Counted from the stretch's first letter, positions 50,408-62,935 are shown. The stretch: 64,000 nucleotides of DNA from Parietaria judaica (GCA_954871525.1 OX940860.1:27436001-27500000), one strand, 5' to 3'. Numbers and translations are program-made. The notes: generated from the letters alone by a model not told the origin.

Positions 50408-51855
50408 TTTGATCTAAATTTTATGTAACGATTGCACGGAAAGAAACAAGAGATTCATGTCGTTTGAGCACCAACCGTACCATTTTCTTTTTCTGGGCTC
50501 AACTGAAATGAAATTCTTTTTAACAATAAGAAAAATTCAGTGACCATATTCAGGTATCGGATTCATTCTCGCCACGCACACGTACGGGCTAGAAATTTTT
50601 GACGTGTGCATTGCTGTGAAGTTCGCCTAGCAATTAAAGATTTGTGAGCTCCCGCCATTTCTTGTTCTCTAATCGGAAAGTGCTTTTCTATGCTTGGTTT
50701 TTTCAAGTGAATGAAACTACGTCATAGAGACGCTCGAACCAAATTTTTGTAAGGAATAAATTATAGCATATGATTTTTGCTTAAATACGACTTGATCACG
50801 ATAGAGCGGCGGCGATATGAAAGTCCAAAGCCGCTCAGGGAGGCCAAGTTGTAGATATGCATGCTAACTGTTGGTGTACGACTTCGGTGCCGTAAGTTGT
50901 CAATAATGACTTGACAAATTCATGCCATCACTTTTACTATCATTTTTCAATATATTACAAGTCAATATTTTTTTTTTCTTTTCAAAAGAACAACTCAAGC
51001 AAGGGCATCTTCGTAAAATTTTCTTAAATTAACTTCTAGAACAATTCAAACTTAATAAGTCAATACTCAGTGAGTTATATGCCAAAACTACAAATATTGT
51101 GTAGATCTACTATGGGGTTGCCAACTCTGAAGTCGGTAGTGTTTAACTTCTAAAGTCAGTGTTGGCAACCGCGACGTCGGTGTTAGCAAGCTCCTATGTC
51201 AAAATTTGGCTTACGTTTTATCATTAAAATCTTTTAAAGTAAGGTTTAAAATACCGCTTGCCGATTTCGTTTCGCATTTTCCGTTTTACGGATATATCGC
51301 TTGCCGATGGGTATGTCGATGGGAAAATCGTAAAAAAAGGACATGCCGCATACCGCATATACCGCACTTTTCGCATGGGCATACCGCATGTCGATGGGGT
51401 TTTCGACGGATATTTTGTAAAAAATATTTGAGTATTTAAGCAAGATATTTATATAGGTTCAAAACTACATATTTAATAAATACAAGACATAATTGTATAC
51501 AACAAAACACATTTGTAACTTAAATATGTAGGTGAGATGTATAATATTAAGTCACTTTATTAGTTTAAGTGTATAATATTAAGTCAAATTATTATGTGAA
51601 GTGAATATGTATTTTAATTAAGTGTGTAATATTAAGTGAATATGCATGTTAATTGTATATGTATGTTAACAAATTTAATATTAGTTGAAGTGTATAATAT
51701 TAAATGAATATACATATTAAGTGTATATATATGTTAGGTGAAGTTAATATGTATGTTAAGTGTATAATATTATTTGAAGTGTGTAATATTAAGTTAAATT
51801 ATTAGGTGAAGTGTATGTGTATGTTAAGTGTGAAAGTGTGATATTAGTTGAATAA
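50408..51855. other. Intergenic repeat region
   Basis: A patch at 51110-51200 has aagtcggtgttagcaa-like words that recur in diverged form at 52290-52390 and 52740-52790. The stretch 51250-51420 has short ataccgcatgcc-type repeats. From 51520 to 51850 short units such as tgtataatattaagtgaat and atgtatgttaagtg repeat many times. No gene is visible. Confidence 0.55.
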
Positions 51856-51860
51856 CAAAA

Positions 51861-51904
51861 AGTCCCACATTGATAGATGACAAGAGTCTGGTGATGTTTA
51901 TATA
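51861..51904 (+). promoter_or_regulatory. snRNA-type promoter motif (USE-like plus TATA)
   Basis: An agtcccacattg word at 51861-51872 is close to the plant upstream sequence element RTCCCACATCG of snRNA genes. A ttatata box at 51898-51904 follows after 25 bp, the spacing known for RNA polymerase III-type plant snRNA genes. The same arrangement can occur by descent inside some retroelement LTRs. Confidence 0.45.
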
Positions 51905-51965
51905 CCAAATATTAGGGACAAGAGCTTGGGCCCTTTGGGTCATAGGATCTTGTGGATGAGGGAGG

Positions 51966-52061
51966 ACTCACACAAATGTTACACCACCACACACGCGCCC
52001 CGCCGCCGTCCGGCCGGGGCGAGGTTGGGTGGGGTGGGGTGCTCTTGTGTGAGTATAATTA
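51966..52061 (+). ncRNA. Candidate structured RNA or LTR-derived hairpin
   Basis: The words actcacacaa (near 51966) and ttgtgtgagt (near 52045) are perfect inverse partners. Between them, caccaccacac faces gtggggtggggtg, and gcgccccg faces cggggcg. The whole can fold as one long GC-rich hairpin of about 90 nt. A T-run (attattttt, ending about 52061) follows directly and could stop RNA polymerase III. The unit matches no snRNA I know. It may be part of an LTR instead. Confidence 0.3.
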
Positions 52062-53399
52062 TTTTTGCCGAAAGTTTACCGAAATTCCAACCATTTTTCG
52101 TCGTTTTGAAGGCTAAAAACGACAAAGGACTTTCGATTGGAATGTCGTTCACCTGCCGACGACATCTGGTAAAACGACAGCGAAAGGGCAAGGCTTTCGT
52201 TTCGGTGTTCTTCGGAAAACGATTTTCGGTCCGAATTTCGCGATATTTTATACCTTGTTTTAAAGTATATGAAAATTGGTGAATATATTGACTTCAGGAA
52301 TGCCAATGCTGAAGTCAAGGTTGCTAACACCGATTTTTGGGGCAAAATAATGACTTATTCGGAGCAACGCCGAACTCGGAGATACTAACCTCGTAGTAGA
52401 TCTGTACATTTTTCGTATTTTTGGCATAACTCACTCATTTTTTGTATAAATTTTACAAATGACCTATCGCTGGAAAACTAAGAGATGTATCAACAAATTT
52501 GTAGTTTTATATTTTATCATAAATGTTCTAAGTATATTAAAATGACAACAAATATTTATTATTACACTAACATCCAGTTTTAAGTTTCGGTTGAAATTTC
52601 GTATTTTTATTCATTTGTTTTGCCAAAATGTAAAAAAACAAAGTTGTAGATCTATCTCTCAACTTGTCAACCATAGGTCGTTTGTAATATTGGTGAATGC
52701 ATAAGTGAATTATACTAAAAATATGAAAGCTATGCAATTAATCTCCGAGTTCATTGTTGCTAACTCCGACAAAAATCTTAAAACTATCGTATTTTTGCCA
52801 CAACTTAATTACTCATATTTTGTCTAAATGCTACGATTTAAATCTTGTTTTGAAGCTAGGAGATGGATATACAAAATTGTGGTTTAAGTTTTTGCAAAAA
52901 AAAAAAACTTTTCGAAGACGGATCGAAATAACCCAAAGTTCCGTCTAAAAATTATCTTTGTCGATGTGATCGTCTTCAGATTTTCCGGCGATTTTGAGAT
53001 CTGGGTAGAAATAAATGGGAGGAAACAAAGAAAATTTAGAAAGAAAAAGTATAGGGGAAAAATGAAAATGAAATGAGAGGAAACTTGAATTTGGAGAAGG
53101 TACGGGTAATTTAGTGAAGAAACATTGAATGTTACTAGATTTCAAATTTAACAAATATCGATTTTCCACCCTGAGAGCGAGTGTAGCCGAAATATAGTTG
53201 ATAAAATGTGAGCATAGAGATAATCCAAACCCTAATTTCATTTGATTCGATCTTCAAAATAACTAAAAAATCTTAATTAGATGATTAAACTTAAAGTATA
53301 GGCTTACAGTACTGTATTGGTGAAAATACTTTTACTATCTTATTAAGCTCCATATCATGACGTTGATGATTTTTGTTAATGCGTAAAAATGGCTTTAAC
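52062..53399. other. Intergenic DNA with dispersed low-copy repeats
   Basis: It contains diverged repeats of the 51.1-kb patch (aactccgac/aatgctgaagtc words) and AT-rich DNA. No gene or transposon end is recognised. Confidence 0.45.
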
Positions 53400-54957
53400 T
53401 TAAAATCGGATCCAAGGTTCGGGTCCCGAGATCGACCCGCTGAACACGTGGATAATTGAATGTCGAGTCAACGCTGGTTGACTAATGATCGTCAAAGCAG
53501 GATGCGAATCCGTCGTCTTGGATGAGTCTCCAAGCTGTCCTTGGCAATCCTCGGTGAACTTCCCTCGTGGGGGCGAAGTCTGTTTCACGGCGAAGCTCCT
53601 CGCCAAACTTCCCTCGTGGTGACGAAGTCCGTATCACGGCGAAACTCCTCGTCCGGGCGGAGTCCTTGTCTTGGCGAAGCTCCTCGTCTGAGCAGAGTCC
53701 TTGTCTTGGCGATATCCTCGTCTAGGCGAACTCCAGTCTTCATGAAACTCCGAGATGATCTTGATGATTCTTCGTGATTTCCCTTCTTTGGCGAGCTCCT
53801 TCGGCGAGGGAAGACCTGCAAAAAAGGGTAGATTGGGCCCGTGCCCCGTCGCTTATGGTTGGGCGAGGCTGCCTGCGTATCCCAGTTTAAGAGAATAAGG
53901 TCCTACATAGTTCAGGGTTAGTGATAAACGACGGGTGACTGACGATGTGGTTTGACTCGTCGAAAGTGCCGATGTTGGCGGCGCGGGGGTGACCCTTGGC
54001 CAGGTGGCTGGGTATTACCGGCGTTAAGTGTTCTTCGTCGACCCCATCGGTATAGGCGAGCTCGTTGTGGTGAGGGCCTTATCCCGACGAGGGATACTCC
54101 TTCTCTGTCGACCTTGTCGGGATAGGCGAGGGCGCCTTAACCTGACGGGGGATGCTCCTTGTCGACCTTGTCGAGGTTGACGAGGGCGCCTTAACTTGAC
54201 AAGGGATGCTCCTTGTCGACCTTGTCGAGGTTGGCGAGGGAGCCTTAACCTGACAAGGGATGCTCCTTGACGACTCGACGAACAACTTCTCTTGTCGAGG
54301 CTGAGACTCTACTTTAGATCTCTTCTTAGACGGAGCTCTGCCAGCAAGCTCTCAATTCTTGCGGGGGAGAGAGGGCGACTTTTTAGAGAGAGAAAGCTAG
54401 AGAGAGAAGGTCTGAAGAAAGCTGTGAGTGAGTGTGGAAATTAGGAGGGGAAGACTCCTATTTATAGGAAAACCAATTCCCTGAAATTGCACCTCCAGGG
54501 GCCTGCGAATTTCTCTTCTGCTACAGAAGGGTTGCCGCGGCCCCTAGCCCTGTCAAGGGGCTCGTCGGTGCTTCTTGATTCGTCTTCGATGTCTTCTGGT
54601 TGTCCGCGAGTTCGTATGTTGAGTCCGGGGGAATCTGGAGGATTTTCGGGGGGTCCTCGTGATCTCGGATCTCCTCGTCGTGTGGAATAATTATAAGTTA
54701 TGCCCTCGTCAAGCTATGACGAGGGTGCTTGTCAGACCAAGGTTTTCGTCAGGCTCGTCACCTTGTCGCCTCGTCAGCCTTGTCGCCTCGTCGGCCTTGT
54801 CGCCTCGTCGGCCTTGTCGGCTCCGGGCCTCGCCAATGTCTTGGTTCGTTGGCCTCTGATCTTCGACATTGGTGATGGGCTTTGACTTTTGGTCAAAAGG
54901 ATTCAATTTTTATTTTTAATTATTACTTAATCCAAATGACTTAAGCACTTACGTCAC
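53400..54957 (-). mobile_element. GC-rich, minisatellite-laden LTR-like element, minus orientation
   Basis: The block is sharply GC-richer than its flanks. Read on the minus strand it has a TATA box (cctataaatagg, about 54468-54480) followed by a CT-rich leader, as in an LTR promoter. It carries three separate minisatellites: about 32-bp cgaagctcctcgtc units at 53590-53720; about 53-bp tgctccttgtcgaccttgtc units at 54090-54270; and 15-bp gccttgtcgcctcgtc units at 54755-54820. A possible end (cgtcaca, 54957) is only a guess. No polyprotein frame is present. Confidence 0.5.
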
Positions 54958-55426
54958 ACTGCCAATTACATCATCCAATTTATACTCTTAGCCTTGTCCT
55001 TTGCCAGTCTAAAATCTAAACTAATAAAAGTGTTTAAGAGGACACCGCTTTTAGATATATATGTATATATAAACCCTAAACCCTAGGTTTGGTTGGATAG
55101 TTGATAAGTGGTCCCTCAAGAATGGCCAATCAGGTTATAAGGACGTTCCAAAGTCTGACATGAATTAGGGTTCTTTAAGGGAAGTTTATTTCTGATTTAT
55201 ATGCAAATATGTATTTATATATAGATATTATATAGTATAATGTATAGCATTAGCATGCTCGAGATCTCATTGGATTTTCACAGTAATTGATGTTATTAAA
55301 AGCCCGAATCTAAGTGGTCCCCTGGCTCTATGGTTTGTTACTGAGAAAACCCTAAACCTAGAAACACAGCAATCTGTATGATCTTGACTGAATAGTACAC
55401 TACAGTAATCATTCACAGGTATTTAC

Positions 55427-55457
<31 letters not shown>

Positions 55458-56827
55458 AAGAAGAAGAAGAAGAAGAAGAAGAAGCGGTTTCGGGCGGGGA
55501 ATTTCGGTTTCGGTTACAAATTCTTTTTAATCAACCATTATTCACAAATTCCCTAACTTGCTTTAAATTAATTTTGATTTGCCATCTTTATATCAGATAA
55601 TTGGACTATTAAGCAACTAATCAATAGCGATGATAAGAGGAAACTAAATTGAATATCAAAATACTATATAAATTAAACGAAGCAAGGAAGATGTGAAATA
55701 TAATGGACTGAAAAATGTCTACATTATCATGTCTATTATTAACTGTTAAAAGTTACAAATAAGAAATATTTAATAATGCTATTTTATGTATTATAACACG
55801 TAATATTTTGGCGTAACCTTAATTTTTGAGTTTATATGCTTTAGCAACTTTGGTACTGTTTGGTAACACAAAGCGAGAGTGTGAAAAAGATGGATTGTAA
55901 CCACTAAAAGCTATCATCGATTATAGTGAAGAGTATTTACAAGCGACAAAGTAGACTTTATTTTTACATTGCGAGCGTACCACTGTAATTATCTTTTGTT
56001 GCCATTTATTTTTTGCTTTTCTTTAATTCGTTTTGATTTGAAAATTTAATTTGAAGTCCTAACAAAAACTTGACAATGAACATTAAAATAATAATGCAAG
56101 TACAAGACTTATCTAAGAAAAAATGGATGGTTCCAAAACCAAAATCAATTTAATCAATGAAAAGAATCAATCCGCAAACTAGAAGATCAATCTACACAAA
56201 CATCCATTTTTGCTAGACGGAAAACCGAGCAGGAAGACACCGATCAGTTGCAGTATCTAGTATAAGAGGTTCTCTAATTAACTTTGGGGTTTACCCTATT
56301 TCGCAGATTTTTGTTAAGTACTTACTATAATAATTAGGTCATATCTTGACATTCTAGTGAAGGACCAGAATGAAATACATATAATCTCAATTCATTGTCA
56401 TGACTGATTGTTAAAACAGAAATTGAAGAACACAATTTGATAATAAACAATTAAAAATAAAACCATTGAGGAAATGAATTAATGTTTATCATGTGCAGGT
56501 GTAGATGTTAGAAGCAAATCTTCAGAACTACCCAAAATGGCAAAAATACCTATAATAATCTCATGATCTAGAAGTCATGGATGATTGTTAAAGTTACATA
56601 AATAGAAGAACACAGTTTATATAAATCATGGAGGAATAAGCTTAAAAAAGTACTTCAATATACTCAAAATTAGATCTTATTGCTTCCTTATTTCATGAGA
56701 AAGAGAAGAGGAGAAAACTCAAGATGAAGACTCAAATCAAGTTCTATACAAGAAATACAAGGGTTTATATACTGACAGAAGCAAATTAGATTAATTACAT
56801 TAGCTTATTGTCATTTAAATCTCAAGA
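54958..56827. other. Intergenic AT-rich DNA
   Basis: Two telomere-like units (aaaccctaaaccctagg) occur at 55072-55088. Otherwise there is a microsatellite at 55428 and AT-rich DNA with no gene signal; the 3' end holds the NF-YB downstream region. Confidence 0.5.
55428..55484. repeat. (AAG)19 microsatellite
   Basis: An uninterrupted run of about nineteen AAG units. Confidence 0.97.
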
Positions 56828-57310
56828 TCAATTAACAAGAGATTTATGACTATCTTCCATATTGTCAATAATCTTGAACTCCATTAGGGTATTTGGAGAC
56901 TTACTTGAACCAAACTCATTGATAATTTCTTCCCCTTTTGGCTGGCCAATGGTGATTTTAGAGTACCCTAATTGAGCAATCTCGCCTTTGCCTCTTCCGA
57001 TTTGGCTCGCCCTTTCCCTCTCGGCCTCTCTGATCTTCTGCAAGTAGCGTGACAAAACATCGGCGTAGTTGTCGAACCCTAGATTACTCAGGGCCCAACA
57101 GACGTCGTCCCCGTTCACCGTCTTGCGATTCTCCGTGCGGCACCTGTCGGACGCCTCAGTCGTCACGAAGCTTATGAACTCGGTGGCGCACTCTTGCATA
57201 GTTTGCTTGGCCTCCTTTGAGATTTTGGCCGATGGAGGAAGGATTTGCTTCATAATCCTTCCAACATTTGCAATTGGAAGCATCCGATCTTGTTCATCAT
57301 GATCGCCCAT
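56828..57310 (-). CDS. NFYB: NF-YB transcription factor, NF-YB4/5-like
   Basis: A single-exon gene of 160 residues. The start was set at the Met of [20 protein letters not shown], 57 bp inside the longest open frame, because the histone-fold domain begins there. The domain runs from about residue 10 to 98 and includes [44 protein letters not shown] and [21 protein letters not shown] pairs with NF-YC, and the dimer with NF-YA binds CCAAT boxes. The short N-terminus and the residues at the end of the domain resemble the NF-YB4/NF-YB5 branch rather than LEC1. Its C-terminal tail of about 60 residues shows no known motif. A TATA-like stretch (57331-57342) lies very close upstream on this strand. 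Confidence 0.92.
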   Translation of the reverse strand: MGDHDEQDRMLPIANVGRIMKQILPPSAKISKEAKQTMQECATEFISFVTTEASDRCRTENRKTVNGDDVCWALSNLGFDNYADVLSRYLQKIREAERERASQIGRGKGEIAQLGYSKITIGQPKGEEIINEFGSSKSPNTLMEFKIIDNMEDSHKSLVN

Positions 57311-58146
57311 AAAACAAGTAAGAAAGATTCTTATATATATGACTATGCTATTATACTGCTTTAGCAAATGTGTAGAAGGTTTACTTTAGCTTTGTCTCCA
57401 TAGAATGGCGATGATGAGTATTATGTATGCTCAAGGCTTTTGCAACATAGCTTTAAAAAAACGCGGATACAGAATTTGGGACGGTAAAACGGTAATTTTA
57501 TATTTCAAATTTAATTTACAAATTCAGAGTACTGAAGAGGGAGATTTCGAGACCTGGGTTAGTGAACAATATCGCTTTTTGTATGTGATATCTGAAACAG
57601 CTGACATTTTGAGTATCGATATATCGATATTAGTAAGTTTAATTTTTATTATTACTTAAAAAAATAAAAATAAAAACTCAAATTATTAACTACCTTAATT
57701 TTTATTTATTTTTTAATTTCATAATAGTAAACCCTAATTATGAAGCTTCAACATATATATACTTGTAAGCGTCTAGAAATTCTAAAAAGTCCATCATCAA
57801 CTTATATGGTCCCCACTCGCACATTAATTAAATTATCATTTTTGTGAGAGACATTCATTCATGAAAATCTGCAATACCCTTTAACAAATGCTCTTATAGT
57901 GAATTATGTGGCTGTAATCTAAAACTTTTGTGCAATTGAATATTGTGGAAGTTTGTACTATATATTCAAAATTTGTGGACAAAACTTGGACACATTTCAT
58001 GTTTGGAATTAAAAATGTGAATAGTACCGAATATAATTGAAAATTACAGTTAGTTAGCAGTGTGGTTAATTGCTGACACAGGCCTTCGATCCATTATGTC
58101 TGTCTCTTTATCGACGGCAAGTTACAAGAGAAGCTTAACTTTCATT

Positions 58147-58180
<34 letters not shown>

Positions 58181-58484
58181 CACACACAAACATATATTAT
58201 CAATTAAACGCAAAACGACAACGAATTTGTTTGGAAACTTAATTTGAGAAGAAAATCATGAAATGTTTTACAAACTTATGTCGCACCGCAAAGTACTTAC
58301 AAAAGAGAGATGTCCTTTAGTAAGCAAATATTGAGAAACAAATGAATAAAATATAGATTTGTTGTTCTTTGAATTTTTGCGATGAATTAACTGTTTAATT
58401 CATGTATATGAAAACGAGAATTTGGTTCATGTATCATCAATCATGTAGGAATATTATTCATGAATTTGAATATATATATATAGA

Positions 58485-58515
<31 letters not shown>

Positions 58516-59500
58516 TGTATATTGGAATCGGTTCATGTATTAGGTTTGAATTTGATTCATGTATGATAAATATACTTTGAAATAAATTGTGCATGACATA
58601 TAATTTCGCATGTTCCTTCTCACTTGGTCATCCTTTACAGGTGATAACTAAAAGGAAGAAGTACTTTAATTAAGTTCGCCGGAGTAATATTTCGATTGTG
58701 GCTATCGTTATTACTCGCTCACCGTTGTATGAAGTCGATGGGTAAATAAAAATTAAGAAAAACGCCCAATGCAGGTCAATGTTTGTCTTTTATTTTCTTC
58801 ATGTTGTTTTGTAGATTTCACAATTGTGATTTGATCATCAACCAGATGTGAAAATAGCTCGTGACGTCAATGGAGAGCCTTAATTATTCTATACTGATTA
58901 TAAACATTTCTTGTAATCTCTTGGTTGATTAGTATCAACGAGTGCCCGCAGAAGTAAGAATAAGCTTAACTGCATCATCAAAAAGTACCAGTATCGTACT
59001 TTTACTTGCATGCTCTTTAGCTGTTTCCTTACGTTTTACATTCATCGTGCTAAAACGTGAAAATATGACTTATATTAATTGTTGCAACGCGTGTCACATC
59101 TTTATTTTGAAAAAAATAAGGTGGTGTATTTATGTTTCTATACGTGTTTTGATCTTGATTATCTTATACGCGCGCATCCGCACAATAAATTGATTTTATG
59201 GAATCAATTTTCCATCAACCACCATTAGTGAAGTTGTACTACACTAATTTGTACTATAAGTCCACACATTATTGATTGATGTCATTATAATTATGAATAT
59301 ATGGTATAACCTTGCAATCTATAATATTATTATAATTAAGTGGATTTTAAGTTGTTAATGACATGATCAACTACATTATTTCTTGTTTGAATGATCAGTA
59401 CGAATGGTTGATTTTTATTTTTATAGTTTAACCCTACTTTAGCACAATTCCATTCATGTGTTTTTATTGTTTTTTTATTATAAGGTTGTGCTTTATGGTC

Positions 59501-59548
<48 letters not shown>

Positions 59549-59881
59549 CTAGTAGTTGATAAAGGCAGCAAACTAGAGAAACTTCTTTTATTCCATTGCT
59601 TTAAATAATTATAAAATATCTATTGGCATACAATTCGCACTTTAATAATCAACGATCTTTTGCGAGTGTGTCTATAATATATATATTGCAAGCCAATAAT
59701 AGTAATCTTCATATATATGTAGACCGACAATATGGCTCGCTTTATTATTTCTTTTTCCATTGATCATCCGTACTCATTTTAATTTATAATACACTTTTTG
59801 AGGGCTTTTTGGGGTTAATATAGAAGGATTGCTACCAAAGTTATTGGATAATAGCATTTACATATTTTCAAATTGTAATAG
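57311..59881. other. AT-rich intergenic DNA with microsatellites
   Basis: AT microsatellites lie at 58150-58178 and 58469-58511, and an (AT)n(GT)n tract lies at 59501-59549. An open frame of 84 codons at 57405-57659 shows no recognisable motif. No gene is supported. Confidence 0.55.
59501..59549. repeat. (AT)n(GT)n microsatellite
   Basis: About 26 bp of AT repeat passes directly into about 24 bp of GT repeat. Confidence 0.95.
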
Positions 59882-60680
59882 TGTTGGATAAATGTAAAAT
59901 TGAGAGAAATTTGTATTTTTGATTGGTTGTGCCTCATAAGTAATTTACATGGGTATAAATTGGAGTTTTTAGTATATGAGAAATCTTAAAACATGAAAAA
60001 ATGAGTTTCAATTTGAAGCGTACCCCTGATATGATATAACCTATTTAGAGACACGTGAGGTGCAAATTTTGTATGAACTTTGTGATAAAGTGTCCAAAGA
60101 TTAGGAATTGAGCTCACATGGGCCCATATAAATTAATAAGTTAATTCATAAAGTTAATTATAGAATTAATATGATTAATCGAGCTTAAATTAATATGATT
60201 AAATAAAGCCCGTTAACTATGAACCCTAAGCCTATAAATACACATGATTGGTCATAAGAAACCCAAAACATTCATATCAGGTTAATTTCTACCAATAGAC
60301 AGAGTAGAATTGCCTCCTCCATTCCCGAGAGAGAGGGGTCGAGTTCTTCGATTGCAATGAGTCTTTGTCCGTCTTCTAATTACCAAGGAGGAACTAGTAT
60401 TCTGATGAGGCAATTTCCGACCAAAAAAGGTGTTCCGTTAGCGACGTGGTGTACTACGTAGAGGCCAAACATTTGAGTGGCTCGTGATCTAAAGGCGGCG
60501 GCGGCTTAATCTCCGAGAAAGGCATGGAGATCCGGTGTCATGGAATAAGCACAAGAATTCATCTAGAGAATTTATTCTCACCGGGTTAGTCTTGATTATG
60601 TCTTGTTATCTAGATTTATAGATTTGAGGATTCCCGGAATTTTCGCTTCCGGCTATGAGAATTTCCTCGGATTCCCAACA
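59882..60680 (+). mobile_element. Solo LTR of a retrotransposon
   Basis: The segment starts TGTTGGATAA and ends ATTCCCAACA, giving the TGTTGG...CCAACA inverted ends of LTRs, over 799 bp. A TATA box (cctataaata, 60231-60240) precedes a leader-like stretch with gagagaggggt, as in a U3/R boundary. No primer-binding site follows the right end, so it looks like a solo LTR. The flanking 5-mers (aatag, aattt) do not match exactly. Confidence 0.65.
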
Positions 60681-62330
60681 AATTTCACAGCTTTGAGTAT
60701 AATACAATTATAAAATTGGATATGTGCCGCTTTATTTCAAATAACTTTGGATGTTTTTGCCACAATTATCTCCCAAACAATATTTAGTAAACTAAGTAGA
60801 AGTGTTTTATTTTTGTGATTATAATTAACGATTTAATATGAAATTTATGTAAATGAAAAGTCTATTGCATTCATAAAAGCAATAAACTAATAAATTAGAC
60901 CGAACTTGACTTTCTAAAATCATCTCATTGAGTTTAATTTTGAAGATAATTAAGGACCACATTAGACTTAATTGTTAGTTATTGTAATGGCTAGAATTTG
61001 AAATCTATTGGATTTAACTAATTTGATCTTTGACTAAATTTCCTTTTTACATTGCTTGCTTGTGTTATAGCAATGCCCATGGATTAACAATTAATAAAGG
61101 ATAGTAGCGGTAAAAAAATAAAAAATAAAAAATAAAAAAAATAAATGTTAGTTTTGTATTGAGGAAAGTAATCAAGTTTCGTAAACATAATAATTTGTCC
61201 AATTTTGTTTAGAAGACTTTGGCAGATTGTCCAATTTAAGTTAAACAAACGTTTATGAAAGACATTTTACACATCCAAACAATTTAACTTTATTAATAAT
61301 CCTTTTATTATTTTGTGTCTCCATTTTGTCAACGCTTTTATCTTAATAGAGTAATATGGAACAAAACTATTGTTATAAAAACTAAGCCGCATTTCCCATT
61401 ACAAAAATAACCTAAATACCCGTTGACACAATTGACTATGATTTAAATAAGGGAGTTTAAGCTAACTAGCCTTTTTAAACGTGTAAAATTGTCAAAATAG
61501 CTACAGTTTGGTTAATATTGTTTCATAGTCAATAAATCACATTAACTGATATAAAATGACTCATCTACCCTTATCATTAATAATAATTAATATTAAAATT
61601 TGAATTAACAAATTTATTTTAAATTTATTTTAATAATTAATAATAATTTATTTTAAATTTTTTAAAAATAAGTAAAATAATAAATTAGGAAACAAATATT
61701 TGAATTCCAAATTTAAAAAAAAAATAAATTTCAAATTTAAATATAAAAAATATTTTTTTATTTTTTAAAATAAAAATTCAAATATGTTAACAAACATTAA
61801 TTCAAAGATATTGTATTTAAATTAAAAACAAAAATAAAGATTGCTATTTAATATGTAACAAATATTTTGACTATTGAATACTCATTCTAACCAAATTTAC
61901 ACGCAATCATACATTTAATATCCACATAAATTTTTGTATTTAATTTTATTTATAAAAGTAACCGAATTTTTTTAAAAATAAATTATGCAACAAAATAAGA
62001 AACACATATTCAAATACCAAAATTAATACTTTGTTTTTAGTTGACTGCCATTTGAATACAAAAATTAGTACGTGGCAATTTTTTAAAAACCCACAATTCA
62101 CGCCATGTATAGTGAATTTAATGTGAATTAACACGAATTAATAAATAATAACATGAATATACAGTGAATTAGACACGAATTAACAAACATTAACGTAAAT
62201 GTACCGTTAATTAGACACAAATTAACAAACATAAACACGAAAAATCATGTTAATTACAATAACATTAACACGAATTAACGAGGACTGACACGAAAAATTA
62301 CAATAATTACAAATTCTAGCACAGTGTCAC
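60681..62330. other. AT-rich intergenic DNA
   Basis: Very AT-rich, with a (taaaaaa)n-type run at 61115-61145. At 62100-62300 units such as gaattaacaaacattaac repeat several times in diverged form. No gene is visible. Confidence 0.55.
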
Positions 62331-62334
62331 TACA

Positions 62335-62935
62335 CGGGCTGAGATGCGAATCTAGCTGAGAAAGCTCGTTGGGTTGCTCAGCGTCGCTGGAGAGAATATG
62401 GAATGCCGAGTCTGGGCTTCCCCGGAAGTTTCAGATCTGAAACTTGGACGGATATGTGTTTGCAGAGGAAGAACACACAATCCGAGTGCGAGGAAATCTG
62501 GAAATTCTCTCAACAATTTGAAGCTCGCACGCCTGGAGATGGCTCATCTTCGATAGGGCCTGTCGGCTCGCCGTTGCCTCCGACGGCCCCGCTTTCGGCT
62601 TCGCACAGTTCCATCCCTTGAAGATCTCCTTGCACGAAAGATTACACTTCCTCGGCTTGCATCGCCATCCGAGGAGAACAAGGCCGTTTGATTTGTCTCT
62701 GGTGACGCAGTTCCATCCCTTAAAGATCTACTTACATGTGTGGTCGTACATCGCTACCAATCGTGCACTAGGCGCGTAGATCCACGCTCCGTCGGAGTAA
62801 TTGCACAAAGATTCGGCGAACGCCGACGGCTTCTCTTCTTCTCTGTGGAATCATATGAAGTAGAGGAGAGCAATGAACAACGTCAAAAGATGGAGTTTCT
62901 TGGTGTGACTCTGAGAATGAGAGTGGTTAGGAGAG
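62335..62935 (-). pseudogene. Trichome birefringence-like (TBL) pseudogene, N-terminal part
   Basis: The minus strand encodes a hydrophobic segment (LHLLTLFIALLYFI) followed, after an in-frame TGA (62851-62853), by ESLCNYSDGAWIYAPSARL and YDHTCK, then an in-frame TAG (62728-62730) and IFKGWNCVTRDKSNG. An N-terminal membrane anchor followed by CNYSDGxWI, then CKEIFKGWNC, is the start of TBL/DUF231-type polysaccharide O-acetyltransferases of the Golgi. The CKEIFKGWNC motif occurs a second time 34 codons on. The conserved GDS region is not found, and no start codon is visible. The GC content is well above the flanks. Confidence 0.75.

Noticed and set aside
51861..52061. Known U-snRNA gene (U2, U3, U5 or U6)
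   Set aside because: The transcribed part has none of the known conserved starts or Sm sites that I can recall, so only a candidate is reported.
53416..53426. B-box-like ggttcgggtcc, hinting at a tRNA or SINE
   Set aside because: No A box at the right distance and no cloverleaf can be drawn.
55072..55088. Telomere repeat aaaccctaaaccctagg
   Set aside because: Only two units. Such words are common in plant promoters and do not mark a telomere.
39443..57310. A functional cell-cycle cluster (ALY, cyclin H, NF-YB)
   Set aside because: The genes have separate promoters, mixed strands and unrelated neighbours. Shared location looks like chance.
57405..57659. 84-codon open frame upstream of NF-YB
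   Set aside because: No known motif, AT-driven composition and no conserved context.
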